A program made the position numbers and the translations under genes. A stretch of DNA of 64,000 nt, from contig CAKRSV010000006.1 of NCBI GenBank assembly GCA_934401915.1, forward strand, positions 147,634 to 211,633, read 5' to 3'. The DNA comes from an uncultured Lachnospiraceae bacterium. GTDB lineage: Bacteria; Bacillota; Clostridia; Lachnospirales; Lachnospiraceae. The notes below the pieces were generated by a model, which saw only the letters and a program-made list of their open reading frames with translations, did not search any database and had not been told where the DNA came from. Positions 1-9,148 of this stretch are shown here, piece by piece. Positions within the stretch are counted from its first letter, which is position 1. Every line of letters begins with the position of its first letter.

Positions 1-5
1 TGCAT

Positions 6-1241
6 CTATATCAAATGAATAAGTATTCCGCTGCGCAGCTTCGGCTCAAACCATGTCGATTTGGGCGGCATGAGTTTTCCGGCGTCGGATACGGAAAACA
101 GCTCTTTGATGTCCGTCGGATACATGGCGAACGCCACTTCTGCGTCTGTGCCGACCCGCCGCTCCAGTTCCTCCAGCCCCCGGATCCCACCGACAAAATC
201 GATCCTTTCATCGACCTTGGGATCAGCGATGCCAAGAAGAGGCTCCAGCACCTCTCGCTGTAAGATCGCCACATCCAGATCCTCCACCGGATCTCCCGTA
301 TAGCAGGCATCCGGGATGGTCAGACCGTACCATTTCCCCCGCAGATACATACCGATCTGCCCTTTCTTGAGCGGATGATACGGCTTGCTTCCTGCCTCTT
401 CTATCGAAAAGAGTTCCCCCAGCCGGTTCAGAAACGTCTCTGCGCTCATCCCGTTCAGGGTTTTGACCACGCGGTTATAATCCATGATCATCAACTGGTC
501 ATCCGGAAACAGCACCGACAGGAAATAGTTGAACTCCTCCGACCCGTCGTACGCCGGATTCTGCGCTCTCCTGTTCATCGATACCTTTACTGCGGAGGCG
601 CACCGGTGATGTCCGTCTGCAATATAAACAGAATCCACCTGCTCAAATTCCCTGCGGATCTCTTCGACGTCTGCCGGCTCTTCGATGATCCAAAGCCGGT
701 GTGTGACGCCGTCCTCCGCTGTGAAATCGTAGACCGGCGGCTTTCCCATCGCCTTGTTGACCGCCGCCTCCAGTCCGTCTCTTCTCCGGTAGGCGAGAAA
801 GATCGGCCCAGTCTGCGCACTGCACGCATCCACATGGCGGATCCTGTCCAGTTCCTTTTCCTCTCTGGTATTCTCATGGCGTTTGATCGTCTGATCCTGA
901 TAGTCATCCACGGAAGCGCAGGCTGCGATCCCCGTCTGGGAACGTCCGTCCATCACAAGCTGATAAACGTAATACGCCGGACGCTCCTCCTTCAGCAATT
1001 CGCCGTTCTTTAACATCCCGTCCAGCATACTGCTCGCTTTTTCGTACACCTCCGGCGCATACATATCGTAATCCCTCGGGAACTGTGTCTCCGGTCTGTC
1101 GATCCGCAGAAAGCTGTAATCGTCTCCCTGCACTTTCTCGTACGCCTCTTTCCGGTTATAGACGTCGTAGGGAAGCGCTGCGATCTTCGATACCAGATCT
1201 GGCCTTGGCCTGACGGCGCAAAAAGGTACTATCTTTGCCAT
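6..1241 (-). CDS. DUF1015 family protein
   Basis: This 411-residue protein belongs to the DUF1015 family, whose biochemical activity is not established. The family hallmark DGHHR lies at about residues 209-213, preceded by the HENTREEKELDR stretch near residue 122. The chosen ATG has GGAG six bases upstream; an ATG four codons earlier has no Shine-Dalgarno. The frame closes with TAG at the window edge, so the gene is complete. Members of this family are often found beside serA and serC in Clostridia, and both lie a few hundred bases away here on the same strand, so a link to serine metabolism is an inference. A small plus-strand gene separates it from serA, so it probably uses its own promoter. 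Confidence 0.9.
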   Translation of the reverse strand: MAKIVPFCAVRPRPDLVSKIAALPYDVYNRKEAYEKVQGDDYSFLRIDRPETQFPRDYDMYAPEVYEKASSMLDGMLKNGELLKEERPAYYVYQLVMDGRSQTGIAACASVDDYQDQTIKRHENTREEKELDRIRHVDACSAQTGPIFLAYRRRDGLEAAVNKAMGKPPVYDFTAEDGVTHRLWIIEEPADVEEIRREFEQVDSVYIADGHHRCASAVKVSMNRRAQNPAYDGSEEFNYFLSVLFPDDQLMIMDYNRVVKTLNGMSAETFLNRLGELFSIEEAGSKPYHPLKKGQIGMYLRGKWYGLTIPDACYTGDPVEDLDVAILQREVLEPLLGIADPKVDERIDFVGGIRGLEELERRVGTDAEVAFAMYPTDIKELFSVSDAGKLMPPKSTWFEPKLRSGILIHLI

Positions 1242-1274
1242 AGGAATCTCCATTCTGTAAATTTTATTACTTTT

Positions 1275-1303
1275 ATTCTATCAAAACAGCCTAGTCAGCA
1301 CAA
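1275..1303 (-). promoter_or_regulatory. Candidate sigma-A promoter of the DUF1015 gene
   Basis: Read on the minus strand: TTGTGC, 17 bases, TAGAAT. It ends about 35 bases before the chosen start codon. The -10 is good and the -35 is moderate. Confidence 0.5.
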
Positions 1304-1420
1304 GCCGGAAGTGATAAAATATAACCACTTGCAGTCGGCAGACGGCCGTTCCCATCTCTTCTGTATGCGGACAGCTCCGTGTTTCCGGCTGAAAAAAATG
1401 CAAACAAAGGAAGTGCAGAT

Positions 1421-1705
1421 ATGAGTCCAGATGAGAAAAAAATCCTAGACCGGATCAATGCTTACGCCAAGAAGGCATTCGCCGATATAGATCCTAAGAA
1501 AACAAAGATCTCGGTACAGCTTGATCTGCTCAAGCCCATCATGCAGGAGATCGCCGACGAGCGCGGTCAGTCTATTGAGGACATTTTCGTCCTGTATATG
1601 GATCTGACGAGCAAGGCGTCTGTCCGGGCAGCGGCCGATTTTGAAGCCGGTGTGTTTGGCAAAGACGGCGGTACCTTTTCGTCCATCGCAGACAACCTTC
1701 AATAA
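1421..1705 (+). CDS. Small conserved-looking hypothetical protein
   Basis: A 94-residue soluble protein that I do not recognise. It is strongly mixed-charge and looks helical (MSPDEKKILDRINAYAKKAF at the start), with no signal peptide, membrane span or cysteine motif. The ATG at 1421 has AAAGGAAG eight to ten bases upstream, better than an in-frame ATG 14 codons earlier. It is the only plus-strand gene in the first 14 kb and is closed by a strong terminator at 1742-1776, which supports it as an expressed single gene. It lies divergently from the DUF1015 gene and convergently to serA. No function is proposed. Confidence 0.7.
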   Translation: MSPDEKKILDRINAYAKKAFADIDPKKTKISVQLDLLKPIMQEIADERGQSIEDIFVLYMDLTSKASVRAAADFEAGVFGKDGGTFSSIADNLQ

Positions 1706-1741
1706 TCAACGGCAAACATGCGCTGCATGGCGCGAGAGATC

Positions 1742-1776
1742 AAAAAAGTGTCCGATAGCACACCGGACACTTTTTT
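1742..1776. terminator. Bidirectional intrinsic terminator between the small hypothetical gene and serA
   Basis: A 13-base perfect inverted repeat, AAAAAAGTGTCCG and its complement, with a 9-base loop. The A and T tracts serve both strands, so it can end transcripts from both convergent genes. Confidence 0.9.
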
Positions 1777-1796
1777 GTTCCCTTATAATAACATTT

Positions 1797-2960
1797 TTAT
1801 TTCACAACGCGTACCCGGAACACTCCGTCTACCGCCTGCAGTTTGCTGATGATCTCGTCAGAAGCCGGCGTCTCGATATCGATCATCGTGTACGCAACCT
1901 CTCCCTTGGATTTGTTCATCATATCGGAAATGTTGATCCCGTTGTCGCCGAAGCATGCTGTAAACTTGGTGATCATGTTTGCGATATTCTTATGGAAGAT
2001 CGCTACACGACCTGCCTGGGTACAAACGCCCATGTCGCACTTGGGATAGTTGACACTGTTCACAATGTTTCCGTTCTCGAGATAATCCATCATTTCCTTG
2101 ACAGCCATCACTGCACAGTTATCCTCGGACTCCTCCGTGGAAGCTCCCAGATGAGGGATAACGATACAGCCATCCTGCCCTGCAGTCGTCGGGTTCGCAA
2201 AATCCGAAACGTATTTACGGATTTTGCCGGACTTCAGTCCTTCCAGCACCGCCTGCTCATCCATCAGAAGATCTCTTGCAAAGTTCAGAAGGATCACGCC
2301 ATCCTTCATCTTGCTGATCGCTTCCTTGTCTACCATGCCCTTTGTGGAATCCATCAGCGGAACATGGATCGTGATGATATCACACTCTGCATAGATATCC
2401 TCCACATTCAGCACGTGCTTTACATCACGGCTCAGATTCCATGCAGCGTCTACCGATACATAGGGATCGAAGCCATACACCTCCATGCCGAGATGCTTTG
2501 CCACATTGGCAACCTTTACGCCGATGGCGCCAAGTCCGATGATACCCAGCTTCTTTCCCTGGATCTCCGTACCGGCAAAATTCTTCTTTGCCTTCTCTGC
2601 CGTCTTGGCAATATTCTCATCGTCCTTGTTCTCTTTTACCCATTCGATACCGCCGACAACGTCGCGGGATGCGAGAAGCATACCGGCGATCACAAGCTCC
2701 TTGACGCCGTTTGCATTGGCTCCCGGCGTATTAAATACGACAATTCCCTTCTCAGCACATTTGTCAAGCGGAATATTGTTCACGCCTGCACCCGCTCTCG
2801 CGATCGCGAGAAGCTGATCCGGCAGCTCCATATCGTGCATGGCGGCGCTTCTCACAAGAATACCGTCCGCTTCGTTGATATCGTCTGTCTTAACATACTG
2901 TCCGCTGAATTTCTCAAGGCCTACTCCGGCGATCGGATTTAAACAATGATACTTAAACAT
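1797..2960 (-). CDS. serA: D-3-phosphoglycerate dehydrogenase
   Basis: This enzyme oxidises 3-phosphoglycerate to 3-phosphohydroxypyruvate with NAD, the first step of serine synthesis. The 387-residue protein has the D-2-hydroxyacid dehydrogenase fold: Rossmann motif GLGAIGVKVANVAKHLG in the middle, NFARD with the catalytic Arg, and IPHLGAST with the catalytic His. A C-terminal ACT domain of about 70 residues (from about residue 318) is the expected serine or effector sensor. It is the short-type enzyme without the extra intervening domain. The ATG chosen follows AGAGGAATGTAGG; an upstream in-frame ATG lacks such a site. It lies 77 bases downstream of serC and is probably co-transcribed with it. 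Confidence 0.96.
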   Translation of the reverse strand: MFKYHCLNPIAGVGLEKFSGQYVKTDDINEADGILVRSAAMHDMELPDQLLAIARAGAGVNNIPLDKCAEKGIVVFNTPGANANGVKELVIAGMLLASRDVVGGIEWVKENKDDENIAKTAEKAKKNFAGTEIQGKKLGIIGLGAIGVKVANVAKHLGMEVYGFDPYVSVDAAWNLSRDVKHVLNVEDIYAECDIITIHVPLMDSTKGMVDKEAISKMKDGVILLNFARDLLMDEQAVLEGLKSGKIRKYVSDFANPTTAGQDGCIVIPHLGASTEESEDNCAVMAVKEMMDYLENGNIVNSVNYPKCDMGVCTQAGRVAIFHKNIANMITKFTACFGDNGINISDMMNKSKGEVAYTMIDIETPASDEIISKLQAVDGVFRVRVVK

Positions 2961-3037
2961 CCTACATTCCTCTTTTCTTCTCTCTATTTCGTATCCATAC
3001 AAACTACGCCGGACCGTTTCCGGTCCGGACCTGCCTG

Positions 3038-4120
3038 TTATCGGTTCTTCTCTTCAAAATCCTTCATGAAGGCTACAAGCTTCTCTACGCCCTCTACCGG
3101 CATTGCATTGTAGATGCTGGCTCTCATACCGCCTACGGTACGATGACCCTTCAGGTTTACAAATCCGGCTGCTGTCGCCTCCTTGATGAACTTGGCGTCC
3201 ATCTCCTCGTCTCCGGTCACGAACGGAACATTCATCAGGGAACGATCCTCTTTTCTTACCGTGCCCTTAAACAGCTCGCTCTGATCGAGGAAATCATACA
3301 AAATGCCTGCCTTCTTCTCGTTGACCTTCTTCATCTCTTCCAGTCCGCCGTTTTTCAGCAGCCACTTGAATACCTTGCCACAGATATAGATACCATAGCA
3401 GGGAGGGGTGTTGTACAACGAACCATTGTCTGCATGAATCTTATACTTCATCATGGTAGGAGTTCCCGGAAGGACATCATCTGTAAGAAGATCTTCCCGG
3501 ATGATGACAACCTGTGTTCCCGCGGGGCCCACGTTCTTCTGCACGCCTGCATAGATCATACCGTATTGGGTCACATCCATAGGCTCTGACAGGAAGCAGG
3601 AGGATACGTCAGACACCAGGATCTTTCCTTTGGTATTCGGCAGTGTGTGATACTTGGTTCCGTAGATCGTGTTGTTTTCACATATGTACACATAATCCAT
3701 ATCATCCGTGATCGGCAGATCCGAACAATCCGGGATATAGGAAAATGTCTTATCCGCAGAGGATGCCAGCTCTACTGCCTCGCCGTAGATCTTCGCCTCC
3801 GCAAATGCCTTCTTGGCCCACTGACCGGTCAGAATGTAGCCTGCTTTACGATTTTTCATCAGGTTCATCGGTACGGACGCAAAGATCAGGCTTGCTCCGC
3901 CCTGTAAGAACAGAACTTTATAATTGTCCGGGATCCCGAGCAGTGTTCTGAGATCTGCCTCTGCCTCCTTGATGATCGCATCGTATGCCTTGGATCGATG
4001 GCTCATCTCCATAACGGACATTCCTGTGCCCTTATAATCTAACATTTCTTCTGCAGCTTCTTTCAGAACTTCCTCTGGCAGCACTGCAGGGCCTGCTGAA
4101 AAATTATACACTCTTGCCAC
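3038..4120 (-). CDS. serC: Phosphoserine aminotransferase
   Basis: A PLP enzyme that transaminates 3-phosphohydroxypyruvate with glutamate to give phosphoserine, the second step of serine synthesis; it may also serve PLP synthesis. The 360-residue length is normal for the family. Visible marks are the N-terminal YNFSAGPAVLP and the PLP-lysine region YAGVQKNVGPAG, with SDVSS just upstream. The start codon is GTG, preceded by GGAGG seven to eight bases upstream. The gene is first in a serC-serA unit with a clear promoter at 4166-4194. I see no serB homologue in the window. Confidence 0.97.
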   Translation of the reverse strand: MARVYNFSAGPAVLPEEVLKEAAEEMLDYKGTGMSVMEMSHRSKAYDAIIKEAEADLRTLLGIPDNYKVLFLQGGASLIFASVPMNLMKNRKAGYILTGQWAKKAFAEAKIYGEAVELASSADKTFSYIPDCSDLPITDDMDYVYICENNTIYGTKYHTLPNTKGKILVSDVSSCFLSEPMDVTQYGMIYAGVQKNVGPAGTQVVIIREDLLTDDVLPGTPTMMKYKIHADNGSLYNTPPCYGIYICGKVFKWLLKNGGLEEMKKVNEKKAGILYDFLDQSELFKGTVRKEDRSLMNVPFVTGDEEMDAKFIKEATAAGFVNLKGHRTVGGMRASIYNAMPVEGVEKLVAFMKDFEEKNR

Positions 4121-4165
4121 TTTCTTCTCCTCCAGTTTTTATTAAAATTTTATAAACTAAATCCC

Positions 4166-4194
4166 ATTGTACCTTTTTCTATGGGATTCGTCAA
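4166..4194 (-). promoter_or_regulatory. Sigma-A promoter of serC-serA
   Basis: Minus strand TTGACG, 17 bases, TACAAT, about 45 bases upstream of the serC GTG. Both boxes are close to consensus. Confidence 0.8.
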
Positions 4195-4256
4195 TTCCCA
4201 TCATCCTGTTTTCTGTGCACAGGCACCCCGGCACAGCTTACAAAGCGTACTGTTTC

Positions 4257-5663
4257 CTAGTAAAACATCACAACCGGCGTTCCGACCTCCACCAGCTCAT
4301 ACATCTGCACCATGACATCCCGCGGCGTATTGATGCAGCCGTGGGAACCGTTGGTCTTGTAGATCGTTCCACCGTACTTACTCCGCCAGGCAGAATCGTG
4401 AATCCCGATCCCGCCGTTTACCGGCATCCAGAAATCTACGTGGGAGGCGTATCCAGGTCCCCGCAGGATGCGGTTCGTCTGCTTTAAGTACACATAGTTC
4501 ACGCCCTCCGGCGTTCCCCGCCTCAGCGAGGTGTTTCCTGTGACGACCGGGGTCTCCAACACCTTTTTGCCTGCCTGGTAATAGTACATCATCTGCTCTC
4601 CCATATCCACTTCCACATAGGTGTCGCCGATGTCCTCCTTGCCGGTCCTTTGCGCCCTCTGTTTATATTCCGGCTCGCGCACTTCCTGTTTCCGCCTCGT
4701 AAACGCATCGATCAGATACGCCGTCTCTGCCTCCTGGTCCAGCTGGTTTCCATAGATACCGCCCTGTACCGTCACAGTCCTTCCGCTCGTCGCCTGAAAC
4801 TGCCTTGCGCATCCTACGGTGTCGTACTCCTGCGCCAGCTCCTTTATGAACGCGCCAACCGCTTCCTCGTCCAGCTCCGGCTCTCCCTGTGCATCCAGCG
4901 CAAACTGTCCGTCCTCATCCAGTCTTATCCACTGGCTGACCACTGCGGCATCCACCGGCACGAGGTCATCTCCCATCTGGTAGACGATCCTGCAGTCCTG
5001 AAACTCACTGATCTTCTCCCAGAGCGCAAGCGTCTCTTCCATCTCCTCTGACAGGGCAAGATCATGGTAACAGCCTGCGTCCTGCAACGCGACCTCCTCC
5101 TCTGACTGCGCGACCGCATCCCGGACCGCCTGCTTAGCCTCCTCCACATCGAGGACTCCGGTTCTCTCGTTGAGAAGCTCATATCCGTGATCCGTCTCGA
5201 TAATCGCGATCTTGCGATCCTCCTCCGGGATCACCGTCTGTTCCTGCAAAAACGAAATCTTCTCCAGCGCCTTATCCAGCGCTGCCTCGTCATAGGAAAC
5301 CGCCGGCGCCAGCTGGATCACCTTGCTCCGGAAGATACTTTCGATCCACAGCATGGAATTTTGCTGCTTCTGAAAAATTTCGAGCGCCTTTGCAAAATCA
5401 TATTCATATCCGATCTCCTGCGCCGTGATCGTGCCGGTGTTTCCATCCTTGTCTCGCACCGTCACCCCTTCATAGGTAAAATCAGCGGCAAGCTCCCGGT
5501 TCACATCCTCGATGCTCCGCCCGGTGCAGTACACACCATTGATCCATGTACCGTACTCAAACGCGTTGTGGTAATAGATGGCCAGTCCGATATAGGCAGC
5601 CATCAGACTCACCAGAACGATACATATGATCACCGCAAAATGTTTCCAAAATCTCTTTCCCAT
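4257..5663 (-). CDS. L,D-transpeptidase (YkuD) with N-terminal peptidoglycan-binding regions
   Basis: A cell-wall cross-linking enzyme predicted to act outside the membrane, forming 3-3 links or attaching to stem peptides. The 468-residue protein has one N-terminal membrane anchor (about residues 7-30), a long middle region resembling the PG_binding_4 type, and a C-terminal YkuD domain from about residue 340 with the catalytic motif SHGCINTP; Cys is the nucleophile. It sits 64 bases downstream of ilvB on the same strand and may be read through from that operon, though the functions are unrelated. No clear terminator follows it; the next element is the serC promoter region. Confidence 0.9.
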   Translation of the reverse strand: MGKRFWKHFAVIICIVLVSLMAAYIGLAIYYHNAFEYGTWINGVYCTGRSIEDVNRELAADFTYEGVTVRDKDGNTGTITAQEIGYEYDFAKALEIFQKQQNSMLWIESIFRSKVIQLAPAVSYDEAALDKALEKISFLQEQTVIPEEDRKIAIIETDHGYELLNERTGVLDVEEAKQAVRDAVAQSEEEVALQDAGCYHDLALSEEMEETLALWEKISEFQDCRIVYQMGDDLVPVDAAVVSQWIRLDEDGQFALDAQGEPELDEEAVGAFIKELAQEYDTVGCARQFQATSGRTVTVQGGIYGNQLDQEAETAYLIDAFTRRKQEVREPEYKQRAQRTGKEDIGDTYVEVDMGEQMMYYYQAGKKVLETPVVTGNTSLRRGTPEGVNYVYLKQTNRILRGPGYASHVDFWMPVNGGIGIHDSAWRSKYGGTIYKTNGSHGCINTPRDVMVQMYELVEVGTPVVMFY

Positions 5664-5727
5664 AGAACGCTTCCATTCATCCGAGCCTTATTTCATCTTC
5701 TGTGCTCCGGATCATCCTGCGCCGGGA

Positions 5728-7401
5728 TCACTCTTTCAGATCCCCTGCGTCAAATGCCTCACTGATCGGAGCTCCTGCCGGAACCATCGGAAATACCTTA
5801 TCGTCCTCCGGAATCCTGCAGTCGATCATAACCGGCTTCTTCAGAGAAAGGGCCTTCTCCAATGCAGGAGCCACCTCTTCCTTCGTTGTCACACGGATCG
5901 CTTCACAGCCAAGTCCCTCTGCCACCTTACAGAAGTCTACCCCGTCGTCCAGGACTGTCTGCGAGTAGCGTTTGCCGTAGAAAAGCGTCTGCCACTGTCT
6001 TACCATTCCCAGAACATGGTTGTTGATCACCACCTGGATGATCGGGATATTGTACCGGCCCGCCGTTGCCAGCTCATTCATATTCATACGGAAACACCCG
6101 TCTCCGGCAATGTTGATGCAGATCTTATCCGGTCTTCCCATTTTGGCTCCGATGCAGGCTCCCAGACCGTAGCCCATCGTGCCAAGACCGCCGGATGAAA
6201 GAAAGGTTCTGGGCATGGAGTACTTATAATACTGCGCCGCCCACATCTGATGCTGCCCGACGTCGGTCGTGATGATCGCCTCCCCCTTTGTCACACGGTC
6301 GATCTCCTCCATTATGTAAGGACAGGAAAGTTCCGAGTGATCGTAGGTAAGTGGATATTTTTCCTTCATTTCCAGGATATGATCCATCCACTCTTTATGA
6401 TCCTGCGTCTCAAGCAACGCGTTGACCTTTGTCAGGACCTCTTTCAGATCGCCAACGACCGACACATCCGTCTTGATGTTCTTATTGATCTCCGCCGCGT
6501 CGATATCGATATGGAGCACTTTCGCATTCTCCGCAAACTTCTTCGGATTTCCCACCACACGGTCGGAGAATCTCGCACCGAGCGCGATCAGAAGGTCACA
6601 TTCGCTCACCCCGAAGTTGGAGGTCTTGGTTCCGTGCATTCCGATCATTCCGGTATAGCGTGGATCGTGTCCGTCAAAGACGCCCTTGCCCATCAGCGTA
6701 TCACACACCGGCGCATCCGCCTTCTTCGCAAGCTCCCGCACCTCCTGATAAGCACCGGAGATCACGGCTCCGCCTCCCACATAGATAAAGGGTTTGCGGG
6801 ACTGTCTGATCAGCTCTGCCGCCGTCTCGATATCCTGCTCTGTATAACGCTTTTTGCCCGCCACAGCAGCCGGTTTCTGGAATTCATATTCACAGGTGTT
6901 TGCTGTCACATCCTTCGTGATGTCGACTAGCACCGGACCCGGTCTGCCGCTTCCCGCGATCTGAAAAGCCTTGCGCAGGGTGTCCGCAAGGATACGGATA
7001 TCCTTTACAATATAATTATGCTTGGTGATCGGCATGGTCACACCGGCGATATCCACTTCCTGAAAAGAATCCTTCCCGAGCGCCGGAAGATTCACATTAC
7101 AGGTGATCGCAACAATGGGAACCGAATCCATATAAGCCGTCGCAATACCGGTGACCAGGTTGGTCGCTCCCGGACCGCTCGTAGCAAGGCAGACGCCGAC
7201 TTTGCCGGTCGCCCGCGCATATCCGTCCGCCGCATGGGCTGCCCCCTGTTCATGTGAAGTCAGAATATGGTTTATTTCATTACTATGCTTATACAGCGCG
7301 TCATATACATTCAGGATCGTACCGCCCGGGTAGCCAAATACCGTATCTACTCCCTGTTCCTTCAGACATTCCACTACGATCTCTGCACCTGTCAACAACA
7401 T
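5728..7401 (-). CDS. ilvB: Acetolactate synthase, large catalytic subunit
   Basis: A TPP- and FAD-dependent enzyme that makes acetolactate or acetohydroxybutyrate for valine, leucine and isoleucine synthesis. The 557 residues carry the N-terminal FGYPGGTILNVYD with the TPP-activating Glu region nearby (LTSHEQGAAHAADGYARA), a central FAD-binding domain, and the TPP-Mg motif GDGCFRMNMNELATA near residue 435. The presence of the central domain and overall match favour the anabolic form. It lies 21 bases downstream of ilvD. No ilvN regulatory subunit is adjacent, unlike many operons; it must be elsewhere or absent. Confidence 0.95.
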   Translation of the reverse strand: MLLTGAEIVVECLKEQGVDTVFGYPGGTILNVYDALYKHSNEINHILTSHEQGAAHAADGYARATGKVGVCLATSGPGATNLVTGIATAYMDSVPIVAITCNVNLPALGKDSFQEVDIAGVTMPITKHNYIVKDIRILADTLRKAFQIAGSGRPGPVLVDITKDVTANTCEYEFQKPAAVAGKKRYTEQDIETAAELIRQSRKPFIYVGGGAVISGAYQEVRELAKKADAPVCDTLMGKGVFDGHDPRYTGMIGMHGTKTSNFGVSECDLLIALGARFSDRVVGNPKKFAENAKVLHIDIDAAEINKNIKTDVSVVGDLKEVLTKVNALLETQDHKEWMDHILEMKEKYPLTYDHSELSCPYIMEEIDRVTKGEAIITTDVGQHQMWAAQYYKYSMPRTFLSSGGLGTMGYGLGACIGAKMGRPDKICINIAGDGCFRMNMNELATAGRYNIPIIQVVINNHVLGMVRQWQTLFYGKRYSQTVLDDGVDFCKVAEGLGCEAIRVTTKEEVAPALEKALSLKKPVMIDCRIPEDDKVFPMVPAGAPISEAFDAGDLKE

Positions 7402-7422
7402 ATCTTCTTCCTCCGGATCTTC

Positions 7423-9096
7423 TTATTTATTCTTGGGTATTTCAAGGATTGCTCCACGGTTTCCGCTCGTTACCATCTCACGGTATCTTGCAAGATAACC
7501 GGTCGTAACCTTCGGCTCTCTCGGCTGCCATTTTGCCTTGCGCGCAGCCAGCTCCTCCTCGCTCACCTTCATATTGAGCGTCATGTTCGGGATATCGATG
7601 CTGATGATGTCGCCCTCTTCCACAAGCGCGATCGGACCGCCCACCGCAGCCTCTGGGGAGACATGGCCGATCGAAGCGCCTCTGGACGCACCCGAAAATC
7701 TGCCGTCCGTGATCAGCGCAACGCTGGAACCAAGTCCCATTCCAGCGATCGCCGAAGTCGGATTCAGCATTTCCCGCATACCCGGGCCGCCCTTCGGCCC
7801 TTCATAGCGGATAACGACCACATCGCCTGCTACGATCTTTCCGCCCTTGATCGCAGCAATGGCGTCCTCTTCACACTCAAATACTCTTGCCGGTCCTTCA
7901 TGTACCATCATCTCCGGCACGACAGCCGAGCGCTTCACAACGCTGCCGTCCGGCGCCAGATTTCCTTTTAAGACAGCCAGACCGCCCGTCTTGCTGTACG
8001 CGTTATCTACCGTTCGGATCACCTCAGGATTGCGGTTGACTGCATCCGCGATATTTTCACCGACTGTCTTTCCGGTGACGGTCATACAATCTGTATGAAG
8101 CAGCCCGATATCTGCCAGCTCCTTCATCACCGCGTACACGCCTCCGGCCTCGTTCAGATCTTCCATATAAGTCGGGCCTGCCGGGGCAAGATGACATACG
8201 TTCGGTGTCTTTTCACTGATCTCGTTTGCAAATGCAATATCAAAATCAAATCCGACCTCATGCGCGATCGCCGGGAGATGGAGCATCGAGTTGGTCGAGC
8301 ATCCGAGCGCCATATCCACGGTCAGCGCGTTCAGGATCGCATCCTTTGTCATGATGTCTCTCGGACGGATGTCCTTTTTCAGCATTTCCATTACCGCCAT
8401 GCCGGCATGCTTTGCCAGCTTGATACGCTCCGAGTAGACCGCAGGGATCGTGCCGTTGCCGCGAAGTCCCATTCCAAGCGCCTCCGTCAGGCAGTTCATG
8501 GAATTGGCAGTGTACATTCCGGAGCAGGAACCGCAGGTCGGACAAACCTTCTCCTCAAACTCCTTCAGCTCCTCATCTGTCATCGTTCCCGCCGCATGAG
8601 ATCCGACTGCCTCAAACATGGAGGAAAGGCTTCGCTTCTGTCCATGCACGTGTCCTGCCAGCATCGGGCCTCCCGATACGAATACGGTCGGCACATTGAT
8701 GCGCGCAGCCGCCATCAAAAGCCCCGGCACGTTTTTGTCACAGTTCGGCACCATCACCAGCGCGTCAAACTGATGGGCAAGAGCCATACACTCTGTAGAA
8801 TCCGCGATCAGATCTCTTGTCACCAGCGAGTATTTCATGCCGATATGTCCCATCGCAATGCCATCGCAGACCGCGATCGCCGGAAATACCACCGGCACGC
8901 CTCCGGCCTCTGCCACGCCCAGCTTGACCGCATTGACGATCTTGTCCAGATTCATATGCCCCGGCACGATCTCGTTGTAGGAGCTGACGATACCGACCAT
9001 AGGCTTCTTCATCTCTTCTTCTGTAAATCCCAGTGCATTAAACAGACTTCTGTGGGGTGCCTGCTGAACCCCGGCTTTTACGTTGTCGCTTCTCAT
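7423..9096 (-). CDS. ilvD: Dihydroxy-acid dehydratase
   Basis: An Fe-S enzyme that dehydrates 2,3-dihydroxy-isovalerate and its methylvalerate homologue, the step after IlvC in branched-chain amino-acid synthesis. The 557-residue protein has the cluster-binding cysteines in NCDKNVPG (about residue 120) and [18 protein letters not shown] (about residue 190), both typical of the IlvD/Edd family, and the C-terminal [19 protein letters not shown]. It is the usual length. It lies 52 bases downstream of the GT-C-like membrane gene and 21 bases upstream of ilvB, so the leuB-to-ilvB stretch looks like one transcript. Confidence 0.97.
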   Translation of the reverse strand: MRSDNVKAGVQQAPHRSLFNALGFTEEEMKKPMVGIVSSYNEIVPGHMNLDKIVNAVKLGVAEAGGVPVVFPAIAVCDGIAMGHIGMKYSLVTRDLIADSTECMALAHQFDALVMVPNCDKNVPGLLMAAARINVPTVFVSGGPMLAGHVHGQKRSLSSMFEAVGSHAAGTMTDEELKEFEEKVCPTCGSCSGMYTANSMNCLTEALGMGLRGNGTIPAVYSERIKLAKHAGMAVMEMLKKDIRPRDIMTKDAILNALTVDMALGCSTNSMLHLPAIAHEVGFDFDIAFANEISEKTPNVCHLAPAGPTYMEDLNEAGGVYAVMKELADIGLLHTDCMTVTGKTVGENIADAVNRNPEVIRTVDNAYSKTGGLAVLKGNLAPDGSVVKRSAVVPEMMVHEGPARVFECEEDAIAAIKGGKIVAGDVVVIRYEGPKGGPGMREMLNPTSAIAGMGLGSSVALITDGRFSGASRGASIGHVSPEAAVGGPIALVEEGDIISIDIPNMTLNMKVSEEELAARKAKWQPREPKVTTGYLARYREMVTSGNRGAILEIPKNK

Positions 9097-9148
9097 GCTT
9101 ATTCTCCTTTATCCCTTCTTATATCTTCCGGTTCCGTTTCAGACACCT

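Noticed and set aside
1641-2942. A 433-codon open frame on the plus strand
   Set aside because: It lies opposite serA, has no ribosome site and its product is Cys/His-rich noise; serA on the other strand has full family motifs.
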